From contig NZ_SORI01000018.1 in the NCBI RefSeq assembly GCF_004366815.1, positions 1-62,658 of the forward strand: DNA of 62,658 nucleotides, in the 5' to 3' direction. Numbering within the stretch: position 1 is the stretch's first letter; every line of letters begins with the position of its first letter. The notes beneath the pieces were generated by a model. It searched no databases. It was not told the origin of the DNA and saw only the letters and a program-made list of their open reading frames with translations. This stretch comes from Aminivibrio pyruvatiphilus (GTDB taxonomy: Bacteria; Synergistota; Synergistia; Synergistales; Aminobacteriaceae). A program made the position numbers and the translations under genes. Of this stretch, positions 50,227 through 58,629 are shown piece by piece.

Positions 50227-51582
50227 ATGAAGGAAATCCGGGCGAAAATCGTCGCGAGCGTGGAAAAGCTGTTCGGGCGAAAGCAGTTCAAGGCTCTGAA
50301 GGACCTGCTCTGCACCATGGAGCCTGTGGATATCGCGGACGTTCTTTCCGGAAAGCCTCCCGCCGAACGGGTCTTTCTTTTCCGCCTTCTTCCGAAGGAT
50401 CTTGCCATAGACGTGTTCGAGTTTCTCGAGGGAACGGAACGGGAGGAGCTCCTTTCAAGCTTCACCGACGCGGAAGCCGCGGCGGTCATCGAGGAAATGT
50501 CGGACGATGACCGGACCGCCCTTTTTGACGAGCTGCCGGCCAAGACCGTGAAAAAACTTCTCTTCCATCTTTCACCGGAGGAGAGGAAAATCGCCAATAC
50601 CCTCCTCAACTACCCCGAGGATTCGGCCGGCCACATCATGACCACAGAATTCATCGATCTCGACGAGACCCTCACCGCATCGGGAGCCCTGGACACAATC
50701 AGGGAGACGGCCTCGAAAAAGGAAACCATATACACGGCGTTCGTGGTGGACGAGGAAAGACGGCTGAAAGGCACAGTCCGCCTCGAGGACATCATCCTCG
50801 CTTCCCCTGACGCTCCCGTGAGCGGCCTGATGGACGAACATCCCGTTTTCACCTCCACGGAAACCGACCGGGAGGAGGCCGCCGGGACCATGTCGAAGTA
50901 CGACCTCCAGGCCATGCCGGTGCTGGACCGGGAACACCGCCTTGTGGGCATCCTCACCTTCGACGACATCCTGGACGTGGTGCAGGAAGAGGCCACCGAG
51001 GACTTCGAGCGTATGGCCGGCATTTCGCCCGTGGAGGAAAGCTACATGGACGCGGGGGTTCTCACCCTTACCAGGAAGAGGTTCACCTGGCTGCTGGTCT
51101 GTATCGTCACCCAGGTGTTCTCATCCTTCATTCTCGAGAATTACGCCTTCGCCCTGGAAAGCGTGGTGGCCCTGGCCTTCTTCATCCCCCTGCTGATCGA
51201 CACGGGAGGAAACACGGGCACCCAGAGCGCCACCCTCGTCATCCGCGGCCTGACCACCGGCGAATTATCCGGGGACGATGTAAAAAAGGTCATCTCAAAA
51301 GAGCTTGTACTCGGTCTTCTTCTCGGGGGCACCCTGGGCGCCCTTGCGGCTCTCCGCGCCCTGACCATGGGGACAGGGTACGGCGTTGTCCTGACGGTGG
51401 GCATTTCGGTGGTCGCCGTCGTTTCCCTCGGCAACCTCGTCGGAAGCCTCATGCCCTTTGCGGCACGGAAATTCGGCATCGACCCCGCCATAATGTCAGG
51501 TCCCTTTATAACCACGGTGGTAGACATTATCGGTCTGCTTGTCTACTTCGAAGTGGCCCGCCGCCTTCTGGGTCTCGGCTGA
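50227..51582 (+). CDS. mgtE: Magnesium transporter MgtE
   Basis: 451-residue Mg2+ channel. The N domain is a superhelix (about 10-130, LLPKDLAIDVFEFL, EEMSDDDRTALFDELP). Two CBS domains follow from NYPEDSAGHIMTTEFIDL to FDDILDVVQEEATEDFERMAG. Five membrane helices form the pore, with PLLIDTGGNTGTQSATLVIRGL and SLGNLVGSLMPFAARKFGIDPAIMSGPFITTVVD (two stretches of the TM5 signature). The ATG at 50227 is used, nine codons after an alternative ATG, with GGGGGGAAAG upstream. Mg2+ closes the channel by binding the N and CBS domains. No M-box riboswitch is seen in the 200-base leader. Confidence 0.93.
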   Translation: MKEIRAKIVASVEKLFGRKQFKALKDLLCTMEPVDIADVLSGKPPAERVFLFRLLPKDLAIDVFEFLEGTEREELLSSFTDAEAAAVIEEMSDDDRTALFDELPAKTVKKLLFHLSPEERKIANTLLNYPEDSAGHIMTTEFIDLDETLTASGALDTIRETASKKETIYTAFVVDEERRLKGTVRLEDIILASPDAPVSGLMDEHPVFTSTETDREEAAGTMSKYDLQAMPVLDREHRLVGILTFDDILDVVQEEATEDFERMAGISPVEESYMDAGVLTLTRKRFTWLLVCIVTQVFSSFILENYAFALESVVALAFFIPLLIDTGGNTGTQSATLVIRGLTTGELSGDDVKKVISKELVLGLLLGGTLGALAALRALTMGTGYGVVLTVGISVVAVVSLGNLVGSLMPFAARKFGIDPAIMSGPFITTVVDIIGLLVYFEVARRLLGLG

Positions 51583-51736
51583 CCTCCTGCGCTCCGGAGA
51601 AAAACAGGTCCCATATTCCCTTTTTCTTTCTTCCAATCAAAAGCGGCATAACACGGAATCCCTTCCGGGGTAATGAAAATTTCCCAAAAGAGTGTATGAT
51701 ACTGATTATAAATAGTATAACCAGGAGGGAATCTGA

Positions 51737-52897
51737 TTGGGGATCTACATGAACAACGGAGCCACCACCTGGCCGAAGCCGGAATGCGTCGCCCGCGCCA
51801 TGGCGGACTTTCTCACCGGCAGGGGCGCGAACCTCGCCCGGGGAAGCGCCTCGGAGCGGGACATGGGAACCCTCGACCTGGTATTCACCTGCCGGGAGCG
51901 CCTCGCCTCCTTCTTCGGAGGATGGGAAGACGATCCGCGGTACGTCAATTTCACCGCAAACGTCACAGAATCCCTCAACGTGGTGTTCAAGGGGTACCTC
52001 AAACCCGGGATGAAGGTGCTTACCTCGTCCATGGAGCATAATGCGGTGATCCGCCCTCTCCGCCGTCTCGAGGCCGGAGGGGTTTCCGTGGAAGTCCTCC
52101 CGTGCGACGGGGAAGGGTTTCTTCATCCCTCGACCCTCGCCAAAGCGCTCAAGGAGTCCGATGTTTCGCTGGTGGCCCTTTCTCACTGCAGCAACGTCTG
52201 CGGCACCGTGCAGGACCTTGAGGCCCTGGCTGCAGTCTGCCGGGAGGCGGCCGTACCTCTCGTCGCTGACTGCGCCCAGACTGCGGGGATCCTGCCCCTG
52301 GACGCCGAAAAGCTGGGGCTGGCGGCTCTCTGCTTCACCGGCCACAAGGGGCTCTTCGGGCCCCAGGGCATCGGGGGCATTCTCTGGAAGCCCGATTTCG
52401 CCGAAAAAACGGCATGGTTTGTGGAAGGCGGCACGGGAAGCTACTCCCACCTTGAGCTGCAGCCCGACACCATGCCCGACAAGTTTGAGGCGGGCACGCC
52501 AAACCTTCCGGGAATAGCCGGTCTTCTGGCGGCCCTGGACTGGATAGAGGAAACAGGGATTGAAAATATCCGGCGGAGAGAAGAGTCCCTGGGGGCCCTT
52601 CTCCTTGAAGGACTGCTCTCCCTTCCGGGAGTGCAGCTCTCCGGGCGGAAGTCCATGGACGGACGCCTGCCCGTGTTCGCCGTCAACTTTGAGGGGCGGG
52701 ACAACGGCATACTCGCCGCCCGGCTCTCCGACGAGTGGGGCATAGAAACGAGGCCGGGGCTGCACTGCGCCCCTCTGGCCCACAAAACCCTGGGAACGTT
52801 TCCGGGAGGGGCCCTGCGCCTCAGCCCGGGATGGTTCACCACCGTGGACGAGGTCCGGAAAACGGTGGACGCCCTGAAGGCGGTGCTTGCATCATGA
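51737..52897 (+). CDS. Class V PLP aminotransferase, cysteine desulfurase/selenocysteine lyase type
   Basis: 386 residues. It begins IYMNNGATTWPKP, the family start. It has SSMEHNAVIRPLRRLE and DCAQTAG, the PLP Lys in CFTGHKGLFGPQGIGG, and the active-site Cys in TRPGLHCAPLAHKTLG. The start is TTG with AGGAGG about eight bases upstream; an ATG four codons on would cut into the conserved start. Such enzymes free S from Cys or Se from Sec. It is directly upstream of selD, yedE and yedF, so delivery of selenium to SelD is likely, as for the CsdB/NifS-like enzymes. Confidence 0.85.
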   Translation: MGIYMNNGATTWPKPECVARAMADFLTGRGANLARGSASERDMGTLDLVFTCRERLASFFGGWEDDPRYVNFTANVTESLNVVFKGYLKPGMKVLTSSMEHNAVIRPLRRLEAGGVSVEVLPCDGEGFLHPSTLAKALKESDVSLVALSHCSNVCGTVQDLEALAAVCREAAVPLVADCAQTAGILPLDAEKLGLAALCFTGHKGLFGPQGIGGILWKPDFAEKTAWFVEGGTGSYSHLELQPDTMPDKFEAGTPNLPGIAGLLAALDWIEETGIENIRRREESLGALLLEGLLSLPGVQLSGRKSMDGRLPVFAVNFEGRDNGILAARLSDEWGIETRPGLHCAPLAHKTLGTFPGGALRLSPGWFTTVDEVRKTVDALKAVLAS

Positions 52898-52917
52898 ACT
52901 GCGGAGGAGGTGCGGAA

Positions 52918-53964
52918 ATGAGGCTTACAGAGCTTTCGACCACCAGCGGGTGAGCGGCGAAAATAGGTCCGGCGGACCTGGAGAAGGTGCTGAGGGATCT
53001 CCCGCTGCCATCCCACGAACGGATCATCACGTCCTGGGGTTCCGGCGAGGACGCCGCCCTCTGGACGATAGATCAGGAGCGGGCCGGAATTCTCACGGTG
53101 GACTTCATCACCCCCGTGTCGGACGACCCCCGCACCTGGGGACAGATCGCGGCGACGAACTCCCTGAGCGACGTCTTCGCCATGGGCGGGAAACCCTTCG
53201 TGGCTTTGAACATAGTGGGTTTTCCCACGAAAACCCTCGAACTGGACGTGCTGAAGGACGTCCTGCGGGGAGGGCAGGAAAAAGTGGCGGAGGCGGGAGC
53301 CTTCCTCCTGGGAGGCCACAGCGTGGAGGACAGGGAACCCAAGTACGGACTCGTCGTCTACGGAGAAGTCCGGCGGGACTCCCTCTGGAAGGTGACCGGG
53401 GCACGGCCGGGAGACCTTCTTCTTCTCACGAAGCCGGTCGGCACAGGGATAGTCGCCACCGCTGTAAAGGCGGACATGGTGGAGGACGAGGCTTCCAGGA
53501 CGGAAGCCGCCCGGTGGATGACCACCCTGAACGACCTCCCGAGGCGGCTCTCCCCCGACGAATGCCGCATGGTGCATGCCTGCACGGACGTCACCGGCTT
53601 CGGGCTCGCGGGACACGTCCTGGACATGCTTTCGGAGGGGGGCCTGAAGCTCACCCTGGGGATACGGGACATACCCCTTCTGCCAGGCGTCCTGGGCCTT
53701 GCCTCCAGCGGCCTCATCCCGGCCGGAACCTACAGCAACAGGATCGCCTACGAGGACAGGGTGAAGGATCCGTCGAAGCACGACGACATCCTGATGGACA
53801 TGGTCTTCGACGCCCAGACCTCTGGGGGGCTTCTGCTCGCCCTGGGAAGGGAGGACGCCGAAAGGCTGCTCCCGAAGATCCGGAGCTTCGGCTTCGACAG
53901 GACGGCGGTCATCGGCAGGTTCTCCGAAGGGGACGGAACGATAGAAATAGCAGACGCCCTGTAG
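52918..53964 (+). CDS. selD: Selenide, water dikinase SelD, itself a selenoprotein
   Basis: 348 residues counting the in-frame TGA (52951-52953) as selenocysteine 12. SelD makes selenophosphate from selenide and ATP. Reading from ATG 52918 gives TELSTTSG-Sec-AAKIGP, which matches the SelD active site Cys/Sec-G/A-x-K; Lys15 is the partner Lys. SWGSGEDAA (Asp46), NSLSDVFAMGGKP, GGHSVEDREPKYG and CTDVTGFGLAGH follow, all standard. GGAGGAGG lies seven bases before the ATG. An ordinary caller would truncate it at a downstream ATG (52987) and lose the active site. A SECIS-like hairpin follows the TGA. Confidence 0.95.
52951..52985 (+). promoter_or_regulatory. Sec UGA codon and bacterial SECIS hairpin
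   Basis: After the UGA, AGGUCC (52965-52970) pairs perfectly with GGACCU (52974-52979) around the loop GGC. The loop is 17 bases from the UGA, within the 16-37 base spacing of bacterial SECIS elements, and has G in its first positions. Confidence 0.85.
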
Positions 53965-54104
53965 ACAGCAGACTGAAATTGTTCCGTGAGTGCAGAACGT
54001 TGTTTTTCTCCTGTGCGCAATTTTCCGGAGCGCATGGGCAGGTTGGTTGTTGACCATATTGTGGTGTGAACCGCATCATCATTTCAGAGAAGGGTGGTTT
54101 GTTT

Positions 54105-55196
54105 ATGAAGAGCATCAACGGCATTCTCATCTCCCGATGGGGCCCGGCCGTCACCGGAGCTTTCGTCGGAGCGGCTGCCTCGCTTCTCGTTTTCTTCGGC
54201 AATCCCGGAAACATGGGGATATGTGTCGCGTGCTTCACCCGGGACATCGCCGGGGCGCTGGGGCTTCACCGGGCGGGTGTGGTCCAGTATCTCCGGCCTG
54301 AGATCCCCGGGTTCATCCTCGGGGCTTTTCTTGCAGCCTTCCTCAGCAGGGAATACCGGCCCAGGGCCGGATCCTCGCCCATTGTGAGGTTCTTTCTCGG
54401 TTTCTTCGCCATGATCGGGGCCCTTATCTTCCTCGGATGCCCGTGGAGGGCCTACGCCCGGCTGGCGGGCGGCGACTGGAACGCCATCGCCGGCATCGGC
54501 GGACTCGCTGTCGGCATAGGCATCGGAATAGTCTTTTTGTGGAACGGGTTCAGCCTCGGCAGGGCCTCCAAGTCCCCGGCATGGGCAGGCGCCGTTATGC
54601 CCCTCGCGGCTGTGGCCCTCCTTGCCCTTCTTTTCCTCCGGCCCCTTTTCGGCCCCGAGGGGACGGGCCCCGTCTTCTTCTCCGCAACCGGACCGGGTGC
54701 CGCCGCGGCTCCTGTGGCCATAGCTCTCGGCGTTGGCCTTCTCGTCGGATGGATGGCCCAGAAAAGCCGGTTCTGCACGGTGGGGGCCCTGAGAGACCTC
54801 ATCATGCTCAGGGACGGCCACCTCTTCAGCGGCGTGGCGGCCTTCCTCGTATCGGCCTTCGTGGTCAACCTGCTGCTCGGACAGTTCAAGCCCGGATTTG
54901 AAGGCCAGCCCGTGGCCCATATGAACCACCTCTGGAGCTTCATCGGAATGGCTCTTTCCGGCCTTGCCTTCACCCTTGCGGGAGGGTGCCCGGGACGCCA
55001 GGTCATCATGTCCGGGGAGGGGGACGGCGACGCCGCCGTGTTCGTGCTGGGAATGCTCATCGGGGCCGCTTTCGCCCATAACTTCTCCCTCGCGAGCTCC
55101 GGTGCGGGCGTGACGGCGAACGGAATGACGGCCACGGTGATCGGCCTCGTGTTCTGCCTCGCCGTGGGCGGGCTGTTCAGAATGAAAATGGATTAG
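54105..55196 (+). CDS. yedE: YedE family selenium transporter
   Basis: 363-residue polytopic protein with a duplicated YeeE/YedE core. GNPGNMGICVACFTRDIAGALGLHRA (N half) and AQKSRFCTVGALRDLIMLRDGHLFSG (C half) are the conserved Cys-bearing entries, and LAGGCPGRQVIMSGEGDGDAAVFVLG is the pore motif. YedE members next to selD and yedF are predicted selenium-compound importers, in contrast to the thiosulfate transporter TsuA. The ATG at 54105 has AAGGGTGG upstream. It lies 140 bases after selD. Confidence 0.9.
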   Translation: MKSINGILISRWGPAVTGAFVGAAASLLVFFGNPGNMGICVACFTRDIAGALGLHRAGVVQYLRPEIPGFILGAFLAAFLSREYRPRAGSSPIVRFFLGFFAMIGALIFLGCPWRAYARLAGGDWNAIAGIGGLAVGIGIGIVFLWNGFSLGRASKSPAWAGAVMPLAAVALLALLFLRPLFGPEGTGPVFFSATGPGAAAAPVAIALGVGLLVGWMAQKSRFCTVGALRDLIMLRDGHLFSGVAAFLVSAFVVNLLLGQFKPGFEGQPVAHMNHLWSFIGMALSGLAFTLAGGCPGRQVIMSGEGDGDAAVFVLGMLIGAAFAHNFSLASSGAGVTANGMTATVIGLVFCLAVGGLFRMKMD

Positions 55197-55208
55197 GGGG
55201 GAAGGACA

Positions 55209-55427
55209 ATGTCTGAAGCTTTCGTAGTGGACGCCCGGGGCCTTTCATGCCCTCAGCCCGTGATCGAAACGCGGAAAGCCCTCGAGAAGCATTCGGGAGG
55301 GCCTGTGGAAGTGCTCGTGGATACGGTCACATCCAGGGAAAATGTCGCCCGTTTCGGTGAAAGCCACGGGTGGAAGGTAACAAAGGAAGATGCGGAAGAC
55401 GGTTTCAGGGTAACCTTTACACGCTGA
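55209..55427 (+). CDS. yedF: YedF/TusA-like sulfurtransferase-type protein
   Basis: 72-residue TusA/SirA-fold protein. The motif GLSCPQPVIETRKAL has the conserved Cys-Pro-x-Pro, and DTVTSRENVARFGESHGWKV completes the fold. It would carry sulfur or selenium as a Cys persulfide or perselenide between the class V enzyme, YedE and SelD. GGGGGAAGGACA precedes the ATG. Full YedF often has an extra C-terminal DsrE domain, absent here. Confidence 0.9.
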   Translation: MSEAFVVDARGLSCPQPVIETRKALEKHSGGPVEVLVDTVTSRENVARFGESHGWKVTKEDAEDGFRVTFTR

Positions 55428-55440
55428 CAATCAATACGAA

Positions 55441-55475
55441 GAAGACCGCCGGAAGATCCTTCCGGCGGTCTTCTT
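55441..55475. terminator. Bidirectional terminator
   Basis: GAAGACCGCCGGAAG and its complement form a 15-bp stem around ATC, with TTC runs on both strands. It separates the selenium operon (plus) from the cbiO gene (minus). Confidence 0.9.
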
Positions 55476-55490
55476 CTGTTGCCGCGAATT

Positions 55491-56222
55491 TCAATTCTGC
55501 ATCCGGAAGGGAACCTCCAGGCGGCATCGCTCCAACAGGTCCGGACGGCGGAAGATTTCGTCCGTGGGGCCGTCGGCGGCCACCTCCCCCTCATGGAGGA
55601 CGATAGTCCTGGGGCAGACGTCCAGCACCAGGTCCAGGTCATGGGTGGCGATCAGGCGGGTGTGGCGGAAGTTCCGCAGCATGTGCACCAGGAGGCGCCG
55701 TCCATAGGGGTCCAGCCCCGAGCCGGGTTCGTCCAGAATGAGGATGTCCGGCAGCATGGCCAGCACGGTGGCTATGGCCGCCGCCCGCTTTTCGCCCCCC
55801 GACAGCCGGTACGTCGGCCGCTCCTCCAGGTGCCCTGCCCCCACCTCGGCCAGGGCTTCCGACACCCGCTTCCTGACTTCGGGCTCAGAAAGGCCCTGGT
55901 TCAGAGGGCCGAAGGCCACGTCGTCGAACACCGTGGGCATGAACAGCTGGTCCTCAGAGTCCTGGAAAACGAACCCGATCCGCCGGCGCACGTCCCCGGC
56001 GGTCTTTTTGGACAGCACGGTTCCCCCCACGTCCACCGATCCGCCCGACGGCAGTATGAGCCCCGTAAGGGCGAGCATCATGGTGGATTTCCCCGCGCCG
56101 TTGGCCCCGACGAGGGCGCAGGCCTCACCGTGCTCCAGCCGGAAGGAGATGCCCTTCAGGGCCTCGGTGCCGTCGGGGTAGGCATAGCGAAGGTCCCGGA
56201 CTTCAAGGTAATGATGGCTCAT
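55491..56222 (-). CDS. cbiO: Ni/Co ECF transporter ATPase
   Basis: 243-residue ATPase with YLEVRDLRYAYPDGTEALKGIS, Walker A GANGAGKST, the ECF-typical FVFQDSEDQLFMPTVFDDVAFGP, the signature LSGGEKRAAAIATVLAM, and Walker B ILILDEPGSGLD. The ATG at 56222 overlaps the cbiQ stop by four bases. It energises cobalt/nickel uptake with CbiM/N and CbiQ. Confidence 0.9.
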   Translation of the reverse strand: MSHHYLEVRDLRYAYPDGTEALKGISFRLEHGEACALVGANGAGKSTMMLALTGLILPSGGSVDVGGTVLSKKTAGDVRRRIGFVFQDSEDQLFMPTVFDDVAFGPLNQGLSEPEVRKRVSEALAEVGAGHLEERPTYRLSGGEKRAAAIATVLAMLPDILILDEPGSGLDPYGRRLLVHMLRNFRHTRLIATHDLDLVLDVCPRTIVLHEGEVAADGPTDEIFRRPDLLERCRLEVPFRMQN

Positions 56223-57031
56223 GGTCCAGCCGCCGCCCTGAACAGGAATTCCGGAAGGTTGACTAAACGGCACACCAGAAAATACCCTCCCCATACAAGA
56301 AGAAAAAGCCCGTCCCTCGAAGGGGAAAACGACAGGGGGCGCAGCATCCGGATCTCCCCCTCGAACCCCCGTGCCCTCATCGCCCGGTACACTCTCCCGG
56401 CCCGGTCGAGGGTCCGCAGCAGCAGGGTTCCCATCATGGAGACGAAGACCTTCGGAGAAATCTTCGGCCTGTTCCCCCATGACCTCAGGGTGTGGGCCCG
56501 GACCATGCGCCGGGCTTCTTCCATGAAAAGGACGATATACCGCCAGAGAAACAGCAGCTGCACCACAAAAACCCGGGGAGTCCCCAGGCGCTCCAGCCCC
56601 AGGCACAGGCTGTCGAACCGGGTGGTGAACACAAGAAGAACCGCCGCCGAGACGGCGAGAAATGAACGGGCAATGATGGAAAAAAATGACATCCAGCCCC
56701 CCGTCAGGACGAGCGGACCGATCCGGAGCAGAGGCGCCCGGTCGAACAGGGGATTGAAGAGCCCCACGAGCAGAATGAAGGGGGCCGCGATGAGCGTCCG
56801 CTTCAGGACAAGGCCGGGACTGACGCCGGAAAGTCCCGCCATGGCGGCCGGATACAGGGCGAAGGGCATGAGGCGGGACACCTCGTATTTCCCGAAGGAC
56901 GTCACCGCGACGACGAACATGAGGGTGACGAGAATCTTCGCCCTCGGATCGAGGCTTTTGACCATTCCCGACCCGGGGGCGTCAGATGTCTCCGCAAGGG
57001 CGGACAGGTTTCTTTCGATTGAACCGGACAT
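56219..57031 (-). CDS. cbiQ: Ni/Co ECF transporter transmembrane protein
   Basis: 270 residues with about five helices. SLDPRAKILVTLMFVVAVTS is the typical start, and VRAHTLRSWG then RVYRAMRARGFEGE are the coupling helices with the A-R-G and R-A-R-G motifs contacting CbiO. CbiQ is the T component that links the metal-binding CbiM to the ATPase. It lies 30 bases after the CbiMN stop. Confidence 0.9.
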   Translation of the reverse strand: MSGSIERNLSALAETSDAPGSGMVKSLDPRAKILVTLMFVVAVTSFGKYEVSRLMPFALYPAAMAGLSGVSPGLVLKRTLIAAPFILLVGLFNPLFDRAPLLRIGPLVLTGGWMSFFSIIARSFLAVSAAVLLVFTTRFDSLCLGLERLGTPRVFVVQLLFLWRYIVLFMEEARRMVRAHTLRSWGNRPKISPKVFVSMMGTLLLRTLDRAGRVYRAMRARGFEGEIRMLRPLSFSPSRDGLFLLVWGGYFLVCRLVNLPEFLFRAAAGP

Positions 57032-57061
57032 TCCGGAAAACAGGACGCCTTCCCGGGGCCC

Positions 57062-58105
57062 TTATTTGCGGGCTCCCGCGGAACGGCGGAGGGCAAAGCC
57101 GATCAGCCTCGCCAGGGCCAGGGTCATGGCACCGCCCGCAAGGCCCGAGACAGTCGTTCCCATGTCGGGATTCGGCCAGGCAGCCTCTTCCGACGCCTCC
57201 GCGGCCCCGTCGTCCCCGCTTCCGGCCCGGAAACCGTAATCGGGCAGGATCGCCGTTTTCTCCTGGAGGCCGGCAAGGGTGGAATGAATACCCTCTCCGG
57301 GGGCGGCAAGCTCCTCGCTCCCCGTCGTTTTCGCTATGGACCATTCGAGGCCGTCAGGGTAGGCCGAGGCGAACCAGGAGAGCACCCCGCCGGTGAGAAC
57401 GGCCGCCGCCGCAAGCCCGGCGAGCACCGTCCTGAGGGAAACGTCCCTCAAATGGGTGCGGCCCCCCGCCGCCTCGAGCACCTCGGGCCGGGCCTTCAGC
57501 ACGAAGAGAATCACCCCAGCGGTGACAAAACCCTCCACGATCCCTATGGCAAGGTGGATCGGCTGCATCAGCAGCACGAAGGTGCCGAAGGGCAGCGCCG
57601 AAATCCCCGACGCCACGGTCTGGAGCACCACCGAGAACGCGCCGAGCTGGAGAGCGGTGGCTGACGAAAGGACCGAGGCGGCGAGAATACGGTTCCGGTT
57701 CCGCCCTGTCCCGGCGATCAGCCGGTAGATCAGCGGGTAGGCGACGAAGCACGTGAAGAACCCCATGTTGAAGATGTTGCAGCCCAGGGCGAGAAGGCCA
57801 CCGTCGGCGAAAAAGAGCGCCTGGACCACGAGGACCGAGGCCAGGGTCAGAAAGGCCGCGTAGGGCCCGAGCAGGGCCGCCAGGATCATCCCTCCTCCGA
57901 GGTGCCCGCTCGATCCGGTGGCGGGAATGCTGAAATTGATCATCTGGGCCGCGAAGATGAAGGCCCCGAGGACACCCATCAGGGGAATCCTTCCTTCGTC
58001 CGGGTCCTCTTTCAGCTTCTTCGCGGACCATGCCACCAGTCCGGCGGTCACCGCCCACATCGCGCCGCCGACTTCAGGGGAAATAAGAGCATCAGCCATA
58101 TGCAT
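57062..58105 (-). CDS. cbiMN: CbiM-CbiN/NikM-NikN fusion, Ni/Co-binding subunit
   Basis: 347 residues. CbiM begins MHMADALISPEVGGAMW; the N-terminal Met-His-Met-Ala-Asp(Glu) coordinates Ni/Co in this family. Membrane helices follow, then the CbiN part, recognisable by YPDGLEWSIAKTTGSEEL (the P-D-G-L-E-W-S motif of the CbiN/PDGLE domain), and a final helix near 320-340. The ATG at 58105 is preferred over one eight codons upstream because the M-H-M end must be free. A promoter is visible upstream. Nickel would also serve a LarA-type cofactor. Confidence 0.92.
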   Translation of the reverse strand: MHMADALISPEVGGAMWAVTAGLVAWSAKKLKEDPDEGRIPLMGVLGAFIFAAQMINFSIPATGSSGHLGGGMILAALLGPYAAFLTLASVLVVQALFFADGGLLALGCNIFNMGFFTCFVAYPLIYRLIAGTGRNRNRILAASVLSSATALQLGAFSVVLQTVASGISALPFGTFVLLMQPIHLAIGIVEGFVTAGVILFVLKARPEVLEAAGGRTHLRDVSLRTVLAGLAAAAVLTGGVLSWFASAYPDGLEWSIAKTTGSEELAAPGEGIHSTLAGLQEKTAILPDYGFRAGSGDDGAAEASEEAAWPNPDMGTTVSGLAGGAMTLALARLIGFALRRSAGARK

Positions 58106-58138
58106 ACGAAACACTCCCTTGTGCCACAAAATAAATAA

Positions 58139-58166
58139 ATAGTAGCACTCCGGTGCCGCCTGTCAA
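58139..58166 (-). promoter_or_regulatory. cbiMQO promoter
   Basis: On the minus strand TTGACA (58161-58166) and TACTAT (58139-58144) are spaced 16 bases apart, 33 bases before the CbiMN ATG. No cobalamin-riboswitch B12 box was found in the leader. Confidence 0.65.
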
Positions 58167-58185
58167 TGTATTTTTTCGCTTGTCG

Positions 58186-58507
58186 CCTGTTATCCTGAGC
58201 GGAGGCTTCTCATCCCGAACGGAGGCTTGTCATCCCGAACGAGCGAAGCGATCGCGGTCGCGGAGCATCCAAAGTGAAGCGGAGGGCATAGCACCCGGTT
58301 TGTCATCCTGAGCGGAGCGATCGCGGAGCATCCCCGGAGGGGGAGGATCTGCCCTTGGTTCTGGAAAATCCTCAAACCGAGATTCTTCGTCGCTGCGCTC
58401 CTCAGAATGACATAATCACGGCGTGAGCCACGGGCTTGGGAAGAGATCGCGCTCGCGAAGAACCCGGTTTGTCATCCTGAGGCCGGCATCATGGCCGAAG
58501 GATCTCG
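58186..58507. repeat. Cluster of dispersed TGTCATCCTGAGCG repeats
   Basis: Six related units occur: TATCCTGAGCGGAGG (58191), CATCCCGAACGGAGG (58211), TGTCATCCCGAACGAG (58228), TGTCATCCTGAGCGGAG (58301), an inverted unit ending CCTCAGAATGACA (about 58379-58412) and TGTCATCCTGAGGCCGG (58470). The gap between cbiM and the methyltransferase is filled by them. They match the widespread intergenic repeat whose translation reads C-H-P-E-R-S-E-G in databases. Its role is unknown. Confidence 0.75.
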
Positions 58508-58629
58508 GGCCTGGCTCCGGTTTCTATTCCGGTATTTTTTGTCGCCCGGCATAATCCCCCCTGGCCCCTGGAACGGTTTGCTGGTATAAAAGCCCCGGAA
58601 GGCACGACTCTTTCAGGGAGGCAGACGAC

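Noticed and set aside
50025-50609. N-terminal extension of the crystallin protein by 195 codons
   Set aside because: It would bury a clear signal peptide and Shine-Dalgarno and consists of Ser/Arg-rich antisense-like sequence.
52987-53964. SelD starting at the internal ATG 52987
   Set aside because: This drops the active-site Sec and Lys; the upstream ATG with a strong ribosome site and Sec TGA is clearly better.
58106-58200. Cobalamin riboswitch upstream of cbiM
   Set aside because: The leader is only about 30 bases and has no B12 box.
58186-58507. CRISPR array
   Set aside because: Units differ in spacing and orientation and have no uniform spacers.
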